The translations under genes were made by a program, and so were the position numbers. Source: Micromonospora pisi (GTDB taxonomy: Bacteria > Actinomycetota > Actinomycetes > Mycobacteriales > Micromonosporaceae). Taken from it: a stretch of 64,000 nt of DNA. Shown piece by piece: positions 9,080 through 19,775 of the stretch. Under the pieces are notes generated by a model. It saw only the letters and a list, made by a program, of their open reading frames with translations. It was not told the origin of the DNA and did no database searches. The number at the start of each line of letters is the position of its first letter. The first letter of the stretch is position 1. The stretch is taken from contig NZ_RBKT01000001.1 of NCBI RefSeq assembly GCF_003633685.1, positions 4,774,001 through 4,838,000 on the forward strand. The letters are read 5' to 3'.

Positions 9080-11625
9080 TGACCGATCTGAAGGCCGTCA
9101 ACCCGGCCGGCGCTGCCGCGCCGGTGGAGACCGTCACCCTCACCATCGACGGCATCGAGGTGACCGCGCCCAAGGGCACGCTGCTCATCCGGGCCGCCGA
9201 GAAGCTCGGCATCGAGATCCCCCGGTTCTGCGACCACCCGCTGCTCGCCCCGGCCGGGGCCTGCCGGCAGTGTCTGGTCGACGTGGAGGGCCAGCGCAAG
9301 CCGGTCGCCTCCTGCACCCAGACGGTGGCCGAGGGCATGGTGGTGAAGACCCAGCTCACCTCCCCGGTCGCCAAGAAGGCGCAGGAGGGGGTGATGGAGC
9401 TGCTTCTGCTCAACCACCCGCTCGACTGCCCGATGTGCGACAAGGGCGGCGAGTGCCCACTGCAGAACCAGGCGATGTCCACCGGCCGCCCGGAGTCGCG
9501 CTTCCACGAACAGAAGCGCGAGTACGAGAAGCCGATCAACATCTCCTCGCAGGTGCTGCTCGACCGTGAGCGGTGCGTACTCTGCCAGCGCTGCACCCGG
9601 TTCTCCGAGGAGATCGCCGGGGACAAGTTCATCGACCTGATGGACCGCTCCTCCGGCGAGCAGATCAACGTCTACCGGGACGAGGTCTACGGCGGCGAGG
9701 GCGACGGCACCGGACGCGACGCAGGCGGTGCCGGGGATGTCCCGTTCAACTCGTACTTCTCCGGCAACACGGTGCAGATCTGCCCGGTCGGCGCGCTGAC
9801 CGGTGCCCAGTACCGGTTCCGGGCCCGCCCGTTCGACCTGGTCTCCACCCCGAGCGTCTGCGAGCACTGCTCCGCCGGCTGCGCCCAGCGCACCGACCAC
9901 CGCCGGGGCAAGGTGCAGCGCCGGCTCGCCGGCGACGACGCCGCGGTGAACGAGGAGTGGAACTGCGACAAGGGCCGCTGGGGCTTCCGCTACAGCACCG
10001 CGAACGAGCGGCTCACCAACCCGCTGATCCGCGACGCCAAGACCGGTGAGCTGCGGGAGGCTTCCTGGAGCGAGGCGTTCGCCTTCGCCGCCGAAGGGCT
10101 GCGTCGGGCCCGGGACGGCGCGTACGGCATCGGTGTGCTCACCGGTGGCCGGCTCACCGTCGAGGACGCGTACGCGTACGCGAAGTTCGCCCGGGTGGCT
10201 CTGAACACCAACGACATCGACTTCCGTGCCCGCCCGGTCGCCGCCGAGGAGACCCAGTTCCTGGCGAGCAACGTGGCCGGCGTGACCGATGTGACCTACG
10301 CCGACATCGAGCGGGCATCCGCGGTGGTCCTCGCCGGCCTCGAGCCGGAGGAGGAGTGCCCGATCCTCTTCCTGCGCCTGCGCAAGGCGCACCAGAAGAA
10401 GGGCCTCAAGGTCTACGCGTTGGCGCCGTTCGCCAGCCGTGGGCTGGAGAAGCTCGGCGCCAAGCTCGCCCGGGTCGTCCCGGGTGAGGAGGCGCGGGTG
10501 CTGGCCGAGCACGACACGGTCGCCGAGGCGCTCAGCACGCCGGGCGCGATCCTCTTCGTCGGCGAGCGGCTCGCCACCGTACCGGGCGGGCTCTCCGCCG
10601 CGGCGGCGGTCGCCGAACGTACCGGGGCGAAGCTGGCCTGGGTGCCGCGGCGAGCGGGCGACCGGGGTGCGGTCGACGCGGGCTGCCTGCCCAACCTGCT
10701 CCCCGGCGGACGCCCGGTGACCGACCCCGGTGCACGGGCCGAACTGGCCGGTGCCTGGGACGTGGCCGCCGGAGTCATCCCGAGCCAGGTGGGTCGGGAC
10801 ACCGACCAGATCATCGCCGCGGTCGCCGACGATCGGATCGGTGCGCTGGTGGTGGCCGGGGTCGACCCGTCCGACCTGGCCGATCCCCGGCTCGCCGAGG
10901 AAGCTCTGGAGAAGGTGCAGTTCCTGATCAGCCTGGAGATCAAGGGCAGTGCGGTCACCCGCCGCGCCGACGTGGTCTTCCCGGTCGCCCCGGTGGTGGA
11001 GAAGGCCGGCAGCTTCCTCGACTGGGAGGGCCGGCTGCGGACCTTCGAGGCCGTGCTCGACACGACCGCGATGAGCGACGCCCGGGTGCTGGACGCGCTC
11101 GCCGCGCAGCTCGGGATCGACCTCGGCACCGGCGACGTGAACAGCGTCCGCCGCGAGCTGGGCGGACTGCCGGTGACCCGGGCGGAGCGCCCGGCCAGCC
11201 CGGCGGTCGAGCCGGCCGGGGCCGTCGCGCCCGGCGCGGGTGAGGCGGTCCTCGCCACCTGGCACCACCTGATCGACCTGGGCAGCCTGACCGAGGGCGA
11301 CGCACAGCTCGGCGGCACCGCCCGCCCGCCGGTGGTCCGGCTCGGCAAGGCCGCCGCAGAGGCACTCGGCGTCACCGACGGCGACGCGGTCACCGTCGGC
11401 ACCGACCGGGGCGCGCTCACCCTGCCCCTGGAGATCACCGACATGCCCGACGGTGTGGTCTGGCTGCCGACCAACTCGCCCGGCTCGACGGTCCGGCGCG
11501 GTCTCGGCGTCACCTCGGGCGCGATCGTCCGGCTCTCCGCCGGTGCGTCCCACCTGGTCGCCGCCGACGCGGCCGACCGGCCCGGCCCGCTGCTCAACGC
11601 GGCAGCAGGAGGTGGAACCGAATGA
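9079..11625 (+). CDS. nuoG: NADH-quinone oxidoreductase subunit G
   Basis: An 848-residue 75-kDa-type subunit. The N-terminus carries the [2Fe-2S] N1b cysteines ([15 protein letters not shown]), then the N5/N4 region ([28 protein letters not shown]). The motif CEHCSAGC with a distant Cys (EEWNC) indicates the extra cluster N7 found in E. coli and Thermus, followed by a molybdopterin-oxidoreductase-like domain that has lost its cofactor role in complex I. ATG 9079 overlaps the nuoF stop by one base and the stop overlaps nuoH by four. Confidence 0.95.
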   Translation: MTDLKAVNPAGAAAPVETVTLTIDGIEVTAPKGTLLIRAAEKLGIEIPRFCDHPLLAPAGACRQCLVDVEGQRKPVASCTQTVAEGMVVKTQLTSPVAKKAQEGVMELLLLNHPLDCPMCDKGGECPLQNQAMSTGRPESRFHEQKREYEKPINISSQVLLDRERCVLCQRCTRFSEEIAGDKFIDLMDRSSGEQINVYRDEVYGGEGDGTGRDAGGAGDVPFNSYFSGNTVQICPVGALTGAQYRFRARPFDLVSTPSVCEHCSAGCAQRTDHRRGKVQRRLAGDDAAVNEEWNCDKGRWGFRYSTANERLTNPLIRDAKTGELREASWSEAFAFAAEGLRRARDGAYGIGVLTGGRLTVEDAYAYAKFARVALNTNDIDFRARPVAAEETQFLASNVAGVTDVTYADIERASAVVLAGLEPEEECPILFLRLRKAHQKKGLKVYALAPFASRGLEKLGAKLARVVPGEEARVLAEHDTVAEALSTPGAILFVGERLATVPGGLSAAAAVAERTGAKLAWVPRRAGDRGAVDAGCLPNLLPGGRPVTDPGARAELAGAWDVAAGVIPSQVGRDTDQIIAAVADDRIGALVVAGVDPSDLADPRLAEEALEKVQFLISLEIKGSAVTRRADVVFPVAPVVEKAGSFLDWEGRLRTFEAVLDTTAMSDARVLDALAAQLGIDLGTGDVNSVRRELGGLPVTRAERPASPAVEPAGAVAPGAGEAVLATWHHLIDLGSLTEGDAQLGGTARPPVVRLGKAAAEALGVTDGDAVTVGTDRGALTLPLEITDMPDGVVWLPTNSPGSTVRRGLGVTSGAIVRLSAGASHLVAADAADRPGPLLNAAAGGGTE

Positions 11626-12980
11626 GAATCGACTACCTGGCCCAGGACCCGACCCTCGCCGACTTCGGCAAGGACACCTGGTGGCTGGTCCTGCTCAAGA
11701 TTGTCTTTGCCTTCGTCTTCGCGGTGCTGGCCACCCTGCTCGGGGTCTGGTTCGAGCGGCGCGTGGTCGGTCGGATGCAGGTCCGTCCCGGCCCGAACCA
11801 GGTGGGCCCCTTCGGCCTGCTGCAGACCCTCGCTGACGGCCTCAAGATGGCCTTCAAGGAGGACATCCTGCCGAAGGCGTCGGACAAGGTGGTCTTCTTC
11901 TTCGCCCCGACCATCTCGGTGATCAGCGCGGTGACCGCGCTTTCGGTGGTCCCGTTCGGCCCGATGGTGAGCATCTTCGGCGAGCGGACGCCGTTGCAGG
12001 TCACCGACGTGCCGGTGGCGGTCCTGGTGATCCTCGCCTGCTCCTCGATGGGCGTCTACGGCATCGTGCTCGGCGGCTGGGCCTCCGGCTCGACCTACCC
12101 GCTCCTCGGCGGGCTCCGGTCGAGCGCCCAGATGATCTCGTACGAGGTCGCGATGGGTCTCTCCATCGTTGCCGTCTTCATGACCGCCGGCACCATGTCC
12201 ACCAGCGGGATCGTCGCCGCGCAGTCCGGCAACTCGTCGGCCAGCTGGGACATCTTCGGCTGGCACCCGACCGCGCCGGCCTGGTACGCGATCCTGCTGC
12301 TGCCGAGCTTCATCATCTTCTTCATCGCGATCGTCGGCGAGACCAACCGGGCGCCGTTCGACCTGCCCGAAGCCGAGTCCGAGCTGGTCGCCGGCTTCAT
12401 GACCGAGTACAGCTCGCTGAAGTTCGCGCTCTTCATGCTCTCCGAGTACGTCGCCATGGTGACCATGTCGGCGGTGACCGTCACGCTCTTCCTGGGTGGT
12501 TGGCGGGCGCCGTGGCCGATCACCTTCTGGGAGGGCGCGAACTCCGGCTGGTGGCCGCTGCTCTGGTTCCTCGGCAAGGTGGTCCTGCTCGTCTTCGTCT
12601 TCGTCTGGCTCCGGGGCACCCTGCCCCGGCTCCGGTACGACCAGTTCATGAGGTTCGGCTGGAAGGTGCTGCTGCCGATCAACCTGGTCTGGATCCTGGC
12701 GCTCTCCGGCATCCGCTCGATCGACGGCTGGCGCGCGACCGACCGGTGGATCGTCATCGGCATCGTGGTCGCGGTCCTGTTGCTGATCGTGCTCTTCTGG
12801 CCCAACCGCAAGCCGGAACCGACCGAGACCCTGCAGCAGCAGGTGCGCTCCCGCCCGGCCGGCAGCTTCCCGCTGCCCCCCATGGACCTGGTGGTCCCGC
12901 CGAGTCCGCGGCTCAAGCGCGCGGTCGCGGAGCGGGAGCAGGCCGTCATCACCGCTGGCGCGGACGAGAAGGAGGTGTGA
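11622..12980 (+). CDS. nuoH: NADH-quinone oxidoreductase subunit H
   Basis: A 452-residue membrane subunit that completes the quinone channel. [19 protein letters not shown] and [19 protein letters not shown] are the conserved NuoH loops. Eight to nine hydrophobic segments are apparent. The C-terminal 70 residues after the last helix are a soluble extension rich in Pro and Arg, absent from E. coli NuoH but usual in actinobacteria. ATG 11622 overlaps the nuoG stop by four bases. Confidence 0.95.
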   Translation: MRIDYLAQDPTLADFGKDTWWLVLLKIVFAFVFAVLATLLGVWFERRVVGRMQVRPGPNQVGPFGLLQTLADGLKMAFKEDILPKASDKVVFFFAPTISVISAVTALSVVPFGPMVSIFGERTPLQVTDVPVAVLVILACSSMGVYGIVLGGWASGSTYPLLGGLRSSAQMISYEVAMGLSIVAVFMTAGTMSTSGIVAAQSGNSSASWDIFGWHPTAPAWYAILLLPSFIIFFIAIVGETNRAPFDLPEAESELVAGFMTEYSSLKFALFMLSEYVAMVTMSAVTVTLFLGGWRAPWPITFWEGANSGWWPLLWFLGKVVLLVFVFVWLRGTLPRLRYDQFMRFGWKVLLPINLVWILALSGIRSIDGWRATDRWIVIGIVVAVLLLIVLFWPNRKPEPTETLQQQVRSRPAGSFPLPPMDLVVPPSPRLKRAVAEREQAVITAGADEKEV

Positions 12981-12981
12981 C

Positions 12982-13566
12982 GTGGGCATCTCGGGGACCT
13001 TCAAGGGTTTCGGGGTCACCTTCTCGCACATGTTCAAGAAGGTGGTCACCACCGACTACCCGTTCAAGCCGCCGACGCCGGCCCCGCGCTACCACGGGCG
13101 GCACATCCTCAACCGTCACCCCGACGGGCTGGAGAAGTGCATCGGCTGCGAGCTGTGCGCCTGGGCCTGCCCGGCGGACGCGATCTACGTCGAGGGCGGC
13201 GACAACACCGACGAGAAGCGCTTCTCGCCCGGTGAGCGGTACGCCAGCACGTACCAGATCAACTACGCCCGCTGCATCTTCTGCGGACTCTGCATCGAGG
13301 CCTGCCCGACCCGCTCGCTGACGATGAGCAACGAGTACGAGCTGGCCCGGGACTCGCGGCAGGACCTGATCTTCACCAAGGAGCAGCTGCTCGCGCCGCT
13401 GCTGCCGGGGATGGAGCAGCCGCCGCACCCGATGCGGCTCGGGGACACCGAGAAGGACTACTACGTCGGTGCGCTGACCAATCCGGGCACCTCGGCCGGC
13501 GCCGAGCGGGCGCCCTGGTCGGAGACCGGTACGGCGGACGCCGCCGGGTCGACTGGAGACAAGTGA
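12982..13566 (+). CDS. nuoI: NADH-quinone oxidoreductase subunit I
   Basis: A 194-residue ferredoxin-like subunit that carries clusters N6a and N6b in [12 protein letters not shown] and [12 protein letters not shown]. It passes electrons from NuoG to NuoB. The start is GTG 12982 after AAGGAGGTG, one base after the nuoH stop. The C-terminal 40 residues after the conserved core are Ala/Gly-rich. Confidence 0.96.
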   Translation: MGISGTFKGFGVTFSHMFKKVVTTDYPFKPPTPAPRYHGRHILNRHPDGLEKCIGCELCAWACPADAIYVEGGDNTDEKRFSPGERYASTYQINYARCIFCGLCIEACPTRSLTMSNEYELARDSRQDLIFTKEQLLAPLLPGMEQPPHPMRLGDTEKDYYVGALTNPGTSAGAERAPWSETGTADAAGSTGDK

Positions 13567-14336
13567 TGACGACGCAGACGGTGCTCGCCGCGGCCGGCGA
13601 CGTCTCCACCGGCGAGGCGGTGACCTTCTGGATCCTCGCCCCGCTCGCCCTGATCGGCGGGCTCGGCATGGTCGTGGCCCGCAACGCGGTGCACTCGGCG
13701 CTCTGGCTGGTGCTGACCATGCTCTGCCTGGGCGTGTTCTACGTGCTGCAGGCCGGACCGTTCATCGGCATGGTGCAGATCATCGTCTACACCGGCGCGA
13801 TCATGATGCTCTTCCTGTTCGTGCTGATGCTGGTCGGTCGGGACGCCTCGGACTCGCTGATCGAGACACTGCGCGGCCAGCGGGTCGCCGCGATCGCCCT
13901 GGGCCTCGGTTTCGCCGCGCTGGTGGCGAGCGGGGTCTACCGGGCGGTGGAGGGCACCACCGCGGTGGGACTGGACGAGGCGAACCGGGACGGCAACGTC
14001 CAGGGCATCGCGTCGCTGCTCTTCACCAAGTACGTCTTCGCCTTCGAGGTGACCTCGGCGCTGCTGATCACCGCGGCCGTCGGCGCGATGGTGCTGGCGC
14101 ACGTGGAGCGGCGCAAGGAGGAGCGGATGGACCAGGTGGCGACCATGAAGGCGCGCTTCGTCCCGGGTAACTACCCCGGTCCGAAGCCCGGCCCGGGTGT
14201 CTTCGCCACGTCGAGTTCGGTCGCCACCCCCGGCCGGCTCCCGGACGGCTCGCTCAGTGAGCGCAGCGTGCCCGAGATCCTGCCGACCCGGGAGATGACC
14301 GAGTCGGAGACCGCGCTGAAGGGGACCGAGAAATGA
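13563..14336 (+). CDS. nuoJ: NADH-quinone oxidoreductase subunit J
   Basis: A 257-residue membrane subunit with five hydrophobic segments and the conserved [20 protein letters not shown] helix, typical of NuoJ. Two starts are possible: GTG 13563, which overlaps the nuoI stop, and ATG 13566 directly after it. The last 75 residues form a soluble Pro/Ser-rich tail longer than in E. coli. Its stop overlaps nuoK as ATGA. Confidence 0.94.
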   Translation: MMTTQTVLAAAGDVSTGEAVTFWILAPLALIGGLGMVVARNAVHSALWLVLTMLCLGVFYVLQAGPFIGMVQIIVYTGAIMMLFLFVLMLVGRDASDSLIETLRGQRVAAIALGLGFAALVASGVYRAVEGTTAVGLDEANRDGNVQGIASLLFTKYVFAFEVTSALLITAAVGAMVLAHVERRKEERMDQVATMKARFVPGNYPGPKPGPGVFATSSSVATPGRLPDGSLSERSVPEILPTREMTESETALKGTEK

Positions 14337-14632
14337 GACCGGAGTACTACCTCGTCCTCGCCTCGGTGCTCTTCACCATCGGCGCGGTCGGGGTCCTCGT
14401 CCGCCGTAACGCGATCGTGCTCTTCATGTGCGTCGAGCTGATGCTCAACGCGGCCAACCTGGCGCTGGTCACCTTCAGCCGGATCAACGGCGACCTGAAT
14501 GGCCAGATCATGGCGTTCTTCGTGATGGTGGTCGCCGCGGCCGAGGTCGTGGTCGGACTCGCGATCATCATGTCGATCTTCCGGACTCGACGCTCGGCGA
14601 GCGTCGACGACGCCAACCTGCTGAAGTACTAA
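14333..14632 (+). CDS. nuoK: NADH-quinone oxidoreductase subunit K
   Basis: A 99-residue, three-helix membrane subunit. [17 protein letters not shown] carries the conserved Glu of the proton path, and the second helix [16 protein letters not shown] carries the other. Length is exactly typical. Confidence 0.96.
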   Translation: MRPEYYLVLASVLFTIGAVGVLVRRNAIVLFMCVELMLNAANLALVTFSRINGDLNGQIMAFFVMVVAAAEVVVGLAIIMSIFRTRRSASVDDANLLKY

Positions 14633-14644
14633 AGGGGCCCTCGA

Positions 14645-16585
14645 GTGGAAGAGACTGTGGAGTACGCCCAGGCCACGGGGCTACTGAGCAGCGTGTGGCT
14701 GCTGGTGGCCATCCCCCTGGCCAGCGCGGCGATCCTCCTGCTGCTCGGCCGTCGGGCCGACCGGTGGGGTCACTGGCTGGGCGTGGCGAGTATCGGCGCC
14801 GCATTCGTGCTTGGCCTGACCTATTTCTTCCAGCTGCGCGGCCTGGACAACAAGTCCGTCGAGAGCAGCCTCTGGGAGTTCATCTCGGTCGGCAACTTCA
14901 AGGTCGACTTCGGCCTGCTCTTCGACCCGCTGTCCGGGGTCTTCGTGCTGCTGATCACCGGGGTGGGTTTCCTCATCCACCTCTACGCGGTCGGCTACAT
15001 GGAGCACGACCCGGGCCGGCGTCGATTCTTCGCGTACTTCAACCTGTTCGTCGCCGCGATGCTCATGCTCGTGCTCGGCAACAACTACGTGATGCTCTAC
15101 TTCGGCTGGGAGGGCGTCGGTCTGGCGTCGTACCTGCTGATCTCCTTCTGGTACGGGCGCCCGTCGGCGGCCACCGCCGGTAAGAAGGCGTTCCTGATGA
15201 ACCGGGTCGGTGACGCCGGTCTGGCCATCGCCATCTTCATCATGTTCGCCACCTTCGGCACCACCCAGTACAACGAGGTCTTCAACGGGGTGATCGGCGG
15301 CGTCGACGCCGGCACCCTGGCCGGCGGCACCGTACTGGCGATCGGGCTGCTGCTGCTGCTCGGCGCGGCCGGCAAGTCCGGTCAGTTCCCGCTGCAGGCA
15401 TGGTTGCCGGACGCGATGGAGGGTCCGACCCCGGTCTCCGCCCTGATCCACGCCGCCACCATGGTCACCGCCGGCGTCTACCTGATCGCCCGGTCCAACC
15501 CGATCTTCTCGGCGGACCACACGCTGCAGACCGTGGTGGTCAGCGTCGGTGCGCTGACGCTGCTGATGGGCTGCATCATCGGCGCGGCCAAGGACGACAT
15601 CAAGCGGGTCCTCGCCTGGTCGACGGTGAGCCAGATCGGCTACATGTTCCTCGGCGTCGGACTCGGCGGTGGCGCGTACGCGCTGGCCATCATCCACCTG
15701 CTGGCGCACGGCTTCTTCAAGGCCAACATGTTCCTCGGCGCCGGTTCGGTCATGCACGGCATGAAGGACCAGGTCGACATCCGCCGCTTCGGCGGGCTCG
15801 CCAAGTACATGCGGATCACCTGGCTCACCTTCGGCGCCGGCTGGTTGGCGATCATCGGCATGTGGCCGTTCTCCGGCTACTTCTCCAAGGAGCCGATCAT
15901 CGCCGCCGCCTTCGAGCGGCACGGCTGGACCGCGTGGCTCTACGGCGGAGCGGCCCTGCTCGGTGCCGGCCTCACCGCCTTCTACATGACCCGGCTCTTC
16001 GTGCTCACGTTCCACGGGCCGAAGCGCTGGACCGACGACATCGAGCACCCGCACGAGTCGCCAGCGATCATGACCATCCCGCTCATCCTGCTCGGGATCG
16101 GTTCGCTCGGCGCCGGCGCGCTGCTCGCCACCTCGGTGCCGGACTGGCTCGCCCCGGCGGTGCTGCCGGAGGCCGAGGAGGGAGCACACGGCGTGCTCTC
16201 GCACGGTGTGATCACCACGCTCTCGCTGGTGCTGACCGTGCTCGGTGCCGGGCTCGCCTGGCTGCTGTTCCGTAACGGCACCGCGCTGCAGCAGCAGCCG
16301 GTCGGGCCGGTGGTACAGGCCGCGCGGCGCAACCTGTACACGGACGCGTTCAACGAGGCGGTCTTCGAAAAGCCCGGCATCTTCCTCACCCGGGCCCTGG
16401 TCTACCTCGACAACCGCGGCATCGACGGGCTGGTCAACGGACTGGCCGCGGCGGTAGGCGGCGGCTCCGGCCGGCTGCGCCGGCTGCAGACCGGGTTCGT
16501 CCGGTCGTACGCGATGTCGATGCTCACCGGCGCCCTGCTGGTGGTGGCGGCGTTCCTGGCCCTGCAGATGGGATGGCTGGCCTGA
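14645..16585 (+). CDS. nuoL: NADH-quinone oxidoreductase subunit L
   Basis: A 646-residue antiporter-like proton-pumping subunit at the tip of the membrane arm. The conserved FFGWEGVGLASYLLI, SGQFPLQAWLPDAMEGPTP and ALIHAATMVTAGVYL are present, and the C-terminal lateral helix region is complete. The GTG start at 14645 lies 12 bases after nuoK with only a weak purine run (AAAGGGG) upstream, so translation may depend on coupling. Confidence 0.95.
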   Translation: MEETVEYAQATGLLSSVWLLVAIPLASAAILLLLGRRADRWGHWLGVASIGAAFVLGLTYFFQLRGLDNKSVESSLWEFISVGNFKVDFGLLFDPLSGVFVLLITGVGFLIHLYAVGYMEHDPGRRRFFAYFNLFVAAMLMLVLGNNYVMLYFGWEGVGLASYLLISFWYGRPSAATAGKKAFLMNRVGDAGLAIAIFIMFATFGTTQYNEVFNGVIGGVDAGTLAGGTVLAIGLLLLLGAAGKSGQFPLQAWLPDAMEGPTPVSALIHAATMVTAGVYLIARSNPIFSADHTLQTVVVSVGALTLLMGCIIGAAKDDIKRVLAWSTVSQIGYMFLGVGLGGGAYALAIIHLLAHGFFKANMFLGAGSVMHGMKDQVDIRRFGGLAKYMRITWLTFGAGWLAIIGMWPFSGYFSKEPIIAAAFERHGWTAWLYGGAALLGAGLTAFYMTRLFVLTFHGPKRWTDDIEHPHESPAIMTIPLILLGIGSLGAGALLATSVPDWLAPAVLPEAEEGAHGVLSHGVITTLSLVLTVLGAGLAWLLFRNGTALQQQPVGPVVQAARRNLYTDAFNEAVFEKPGIFLTRALVYLDNRGIDGLVNGLAAAVGGGSGRLRRLQTGFVRSYAMSMLTGALLVVAAFLALQMGWLA

Positions 16586-18129
16586 TGGAGGATTTTCCCT
16601 TCCTCTCCGTACTGACGCTGGCGCCGCTGGTCGGTGCCCTGGTCGTGGTGTTCCTGCCACGCAGCCAGCCGGAGCTGGCCAAGCGGGTCGCGCTCGTCTG
16701 GTCGGTCGCCGTACTGGTGCTCTCGATCTTCATGTGGGTGGCGTTCCAGGCCGGCGGTGACCGACTCCAGTTCCGCGAGTCGTACTCCTGGATCCCACGC
16801 TGGGGGGTCAACTTCACCTTCGCGGCCGACGGCATCGCGCTGGTGATGCTGATGCTGATCGCGATCCTGGTGCCGCTGGTGATCCTGGCCAGCTGGCACG
16901 ACGCGGACAAGTCCAAGCGGTCGGTGCCGGTCTACTTCGCGCTGCTGCTGCTCCTCGAATGCACGATGATCGGCGTCTTCGCCGCCGCCGACGTCTTCCT
17001 GTTCTACGTGTTCTTCGAGGTCATGCTGGTCCCGATGTACTTCCTGATCGGAAGCTACGGCGGACACCAGCGCCAGTACGCGGCGGTGAAGTTCTTCCTC
17101 TACTCGCTCGTCGGCGGGCTCTTCATGCTCGCCGCGGTGATCGGCCTCTGGGTCGTCGGCGGCAAGACCTTCGACTGGCAGACGCTGCTCCAGACGCTGC
17201 CGCAGATGGACATCTCCACCGGTACCGAACGCTGGCTCTTCCTCGGCTTCTTCATCGCCTTCGCGATCAAGGCACCGTTCTTCCCCTTCCACACCTGGCT
17301 GCCGGACGCCGGTGGCGCCGCCCCGGCGGGTGCCGCCGCACTGCTGGTCGGTGTGATGGACAAGGTCGGTACGTTCGGCATCCTCCGCTACTGCCTGCCG
17401 CTCTTCCCCGAGGCGTCCCGCTGGTTCGCCCCCTGGGCACTCGCCCTCGGCGTGATCGGCATCATCTACGCGGCGCTGCTCGCGGTCGGCCAGAACGACC
17501 TCAAGCGGCTGGTGTCGTACACCTCGATCGCCCACTTCGGCTTCATCGGCGTCGGCATCTTCGCCTTCACCACCCAGGCCGGCACCGGCGCGGTGCTCTA
17601 CATGCTCAACCACGGTCTCGCCACCGGCATGCTCTTCCTGGTGGTCGGCATGTTCGTGGCCCGCCGCAACTCGGCGCTGATCAGCGACTTCGGTGGGGCC
17701 GGCAAGATGGTCCCGGTACTGGCCGGGATCCTCTTCTTCGCCGGTCTGGCCTCGCTGGCGCTGCCCGGCACGGCACCGTTCATCTCCGAGTTCCTGGTGC
17801 TGATCGGCACCTACACGGTGAACAAGCCGGTCGCCATCATCGCCACGGCCGGCATCATCCTGGCCGCCGCGTACGTGCTGTGGATGGTGCAGCGCACCAC
17901 GCAGGGCACCCTGAATCCGGCTCTGACCGAGGTCGAGGGAATGCGGCACGACATGAACCTTCGGGAGAAGGTCGTGGTCGCGCCCCTGATCGCGCTCATC
18001 CTGGTACTCGGCTTCTACCCGAAGCCGGTCACCGACGTCATCAACCCCGCCGTCAAGGCCACGATGGAGAACGTCGGCAAGTCCGACCCCGCTCCGACGG
18101 TCGGGCACCTTCCGGAGGCCGCGAAATGA
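16585..18129 (+). CDS. nuoM: NADH-quinone oxidoreductase subunit M
   Basis: A 514-residue antiporter-like subunit. KAPFFPFHTWLPDAGGAAP and NDLKRLVSYTSIAHFGF are characteristic. I chose ATG 16585, which overlaps the nuoL stop as TGATG; an in-frame ATG at 16573 would add four residues and a 13-base overlap. The usual substitution is seen at the 'AP.AGAAALL' loop where other antiporter subunits have PTPVSALIH. The stop overlaps nuoN by four bases. Confidence 0.95.
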   Translation: MEDFPFLSVLTLAPLVGALVVVFLPRSQPELAKRVALVWSVAVLVLSIFMWVAFQAGGDRLQFRESYSWIPRWGVNFTFAADGIALVMLMLIAILVPLVILASWHDADKSKRSVPVYFALLLLLECTMIGVFAAADVFLFYVFFEVMLVPMYFLIGSYGGHQRQYAAVKFFLYSLVGGLFMLAAVIGLWVVGGKTFDWQTLLQTLPQMDISTGTERWLFLGFFIAFAIKAPFFPFHTWLPDAGGAAPAGAAALLVGVMDKVGTFGILRYCLPLFPEASRWFAPWALALGVIGIIYAALLAVGQNDLKRLVSYTSIAHFGFIGVGIFAFTTQAGTGAVLYMLNHGLATGMLFLVVGMFVARRNSALISDFGGAGKMVPVLAGILFFAGLASLALPGTAPFISEFLVLIGTYTVNKPVAIIATAGIILAAAYVLWMVQRTTQGTLNPALTEVEGMRHDMNLREKVVVAPLIALILVLGFYPKPVTDVINPAVKATMENVGKSDPAPTVGHLPEAAK

Positions 18130-19694
18130 ACACGCTGCAGTTGCCCTCCATCAACTACGCGGCCCTCGCGCCGATCCTGATCCTGCTCGGTACGGCCTGC
18201 GTCGGGGTCCTGGTCGAGGCGTTCGTCCCGCGGCGCCTCCGGCACGTGGTGCAGCTCGTCCTCGGTCTCGCCGCCCTGGTCGCCGCCCTGATCGTGGTGG
18301 TGCTGGAGCGGACCACCCAGACGGTCACCGCCGGTGAGGCGGTCGCGGTCGACGGTCCCACCCTCTTCCTGCAGGGCGCGATCCTCGTGCTCGCCGCGAT
18401 GGCGCTGCTGATGATCGGTGAGCGGACGCTGGAGCACGGCGGCGCCTTCGTCGCCCACGCCGCGGTGACCGTCGGCTCCGAGGAGGACCGGCGGCAGGCG
18501 AACGAGGAGGGTGGCTCCACCGAGGTCTTCCCGCTGACCATGTTCGCGGTCGGTGGCATGCTGCTCTTCGTCGCCGCCAACGACCTGCTCACCATGTTCA
18601 TCGCGCTCGAGGTCTTCTCGCTGCCGCTCTACCTGCTCTGCGCGCTGGCCCGTCGCCGGCGACTGCTGAGCCAGGAGGCCGCGCTCAAGTACTTCATGCT
18701 CGGTGCGTACGCCTCCGCGTTCTTCCTCTTCGGCATCGCGCTCACCTACGGCTTCACCGCCGGTGTGACGAACGGCCAGCCGGGCGACGAGCCGGGCGGC
18801 GTCGACTTCGCCACCATCAGCAACGCCGTCGCCGACTCGTCGAACAACCGGATCCTGCTGGTCGCGGGCATCGCCATGATCAGCATCGGGCTGCTCTTCA
18901 AGGCCGCCGCCGCGCCGTTCCACGTCTGGACCCCGGACGTCTACCAGGGCGCCCCGACGCCGGTGACCGCCTTCATGGCCGCCTGCACCAAGATTGCCGC
19001 CTTCGGTGGTCTGCTGCGGGTGCTCTACGTGGCGTTCGCCGGAGCCGCCTGGGACTTCACCCCGATCCTCGGTGCTGTCGCGGTGCTGACCATGCTGGTC
19101 GGCGCGGTCCTCGCGGTCACCCAGACCGACATGAAGCGGCTCCTCGCGTACTCGTCCGTGGCGAACGCCGGTTACCTGCTCGTCGGCGTACTCGCGCTCA
19201 CCCGCGACGGCCTCTCCAGCACGATGTTCTACCTCGTCGCGTACGGCTTCACCGTGATCGCCGCATTCGGCGTGGTGAGCCTGGTCCGGGACGCCGACGG
19301 GGAGGCCACCCACCTGTCCCGCTGGGCCGGCCTCGGCCGCCGCTCGCCGCTCTTCGCCGGGATCTTCACGTTCCTCCTGCTGGCCTTCGCCGGCATCCCG
19401 CTCACCAGCGGCTTCACCAGCAAGTTCGCGGTCTTCGGGGCGGCGCTGGACGGCGGGAACACCTGGATGGTCATCGCCGGTGTACTGACCAGCATGATCC
19501 TTGCCTTCCCGTACCTCCGGGTCGTGGTCATGATGTGGCTTTCCGAGCCGAGCGAGTCCACCCCGACCGTCTCGATCCCGGGAGGCCTCACCTCCGCCGC
19601 GCTGACGATCGGCGTGGTCGCGACGCTCGCCCTCGGAGTGGTTCCGGCACCGCTGCTGGACCTCGCCAACGGCGCCGCAGAATTCGTCAAGTGA
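18126..19694 (+). CDS. nuoN: NADH-quinone oxidoreductase subunit N
   Basis: A 522-residue antiporter-like subunit and the last nuo gene. FKAAAAPFHVWTPDVYQGAP and TPVTAFMAACTKIAAF are the conserved segments. A charged insertion (about residues 118-135, EEDRRQANEEGGSTE) sits in an extramembrane loop. The frame is open far upstream through nuoM, but ATG 18126 overlaps the nuoM stop (ATGA) and begins the family-like N-terminus. The operon runs on towards the polyprenyl synthase 81 bases downstream. Confidence 0.95.
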   Translation: MNTLQLPSINYAALAPILILLGTACVGVLVEAFVPRRLRHVVQLVLGLAALVAALIVVVLERTTQTVTAGEAVAVDGPTLFLQGAILVLAAMALLMIGERTLEHGGAFVAHAAVTVGSEEDRRQANEEGGSTEVFPLTMFAVGGMLLFVAANDLLTMFIALEVFSLPLYLLCALARRRRLLSQEAALKYFMLGAYASAFFLFGIALTYGFTAGVTNGQPGDEPGGVDFATISNAVADSSNNRILLVAGIAMISIGLLFKAAAAPFHVWTPDVYQGAPTPVTAFMAACTKIAAFGGLLRVLYVAFAGAAWDFTPILGAVAVLTMLVGAVLAVTQTDMKRLLAYSSVANAGYLLVGVLALTRDGLSSTMFYLVAYGFTVIAAFGVVSLVRDADGEATHLSRWAGLGRRSPLFAGIFTFLLLAFAGIPLTSGFTSKFAVFGAALDGGNTWMVIAGVLTSMILAFPYLRVVVMMWLSEPSESTPTVSIPGGLTSAALTIGVVATLALGVVPAPLLDLANGAAEFVK

Positions 19695-19775
19695 CCGGAA
19701 TCACGACCCGGCACCTGGCTCCGCGCACGATGGATCCCGACCGCCCCCGGCCAGGGGTGGTCGGGCCGGTGTGGC

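Noticed and set aside
9076-13052. Very long minus-strand open frames antisense to nuoG and nuoH
   Set aside because: They lie opposite genes with clear motifs and contain Arg/Gly/Asp-rich sequence without domains; such frames are expected in GC-rich DNA.
14681-18108. Long minus-strand open frames antisense to nuoL and nuoM
   Set aside because: Shadow frames of conserved membrane subunits; translation is Glu/His/Arg-rich low-complexity sequence.
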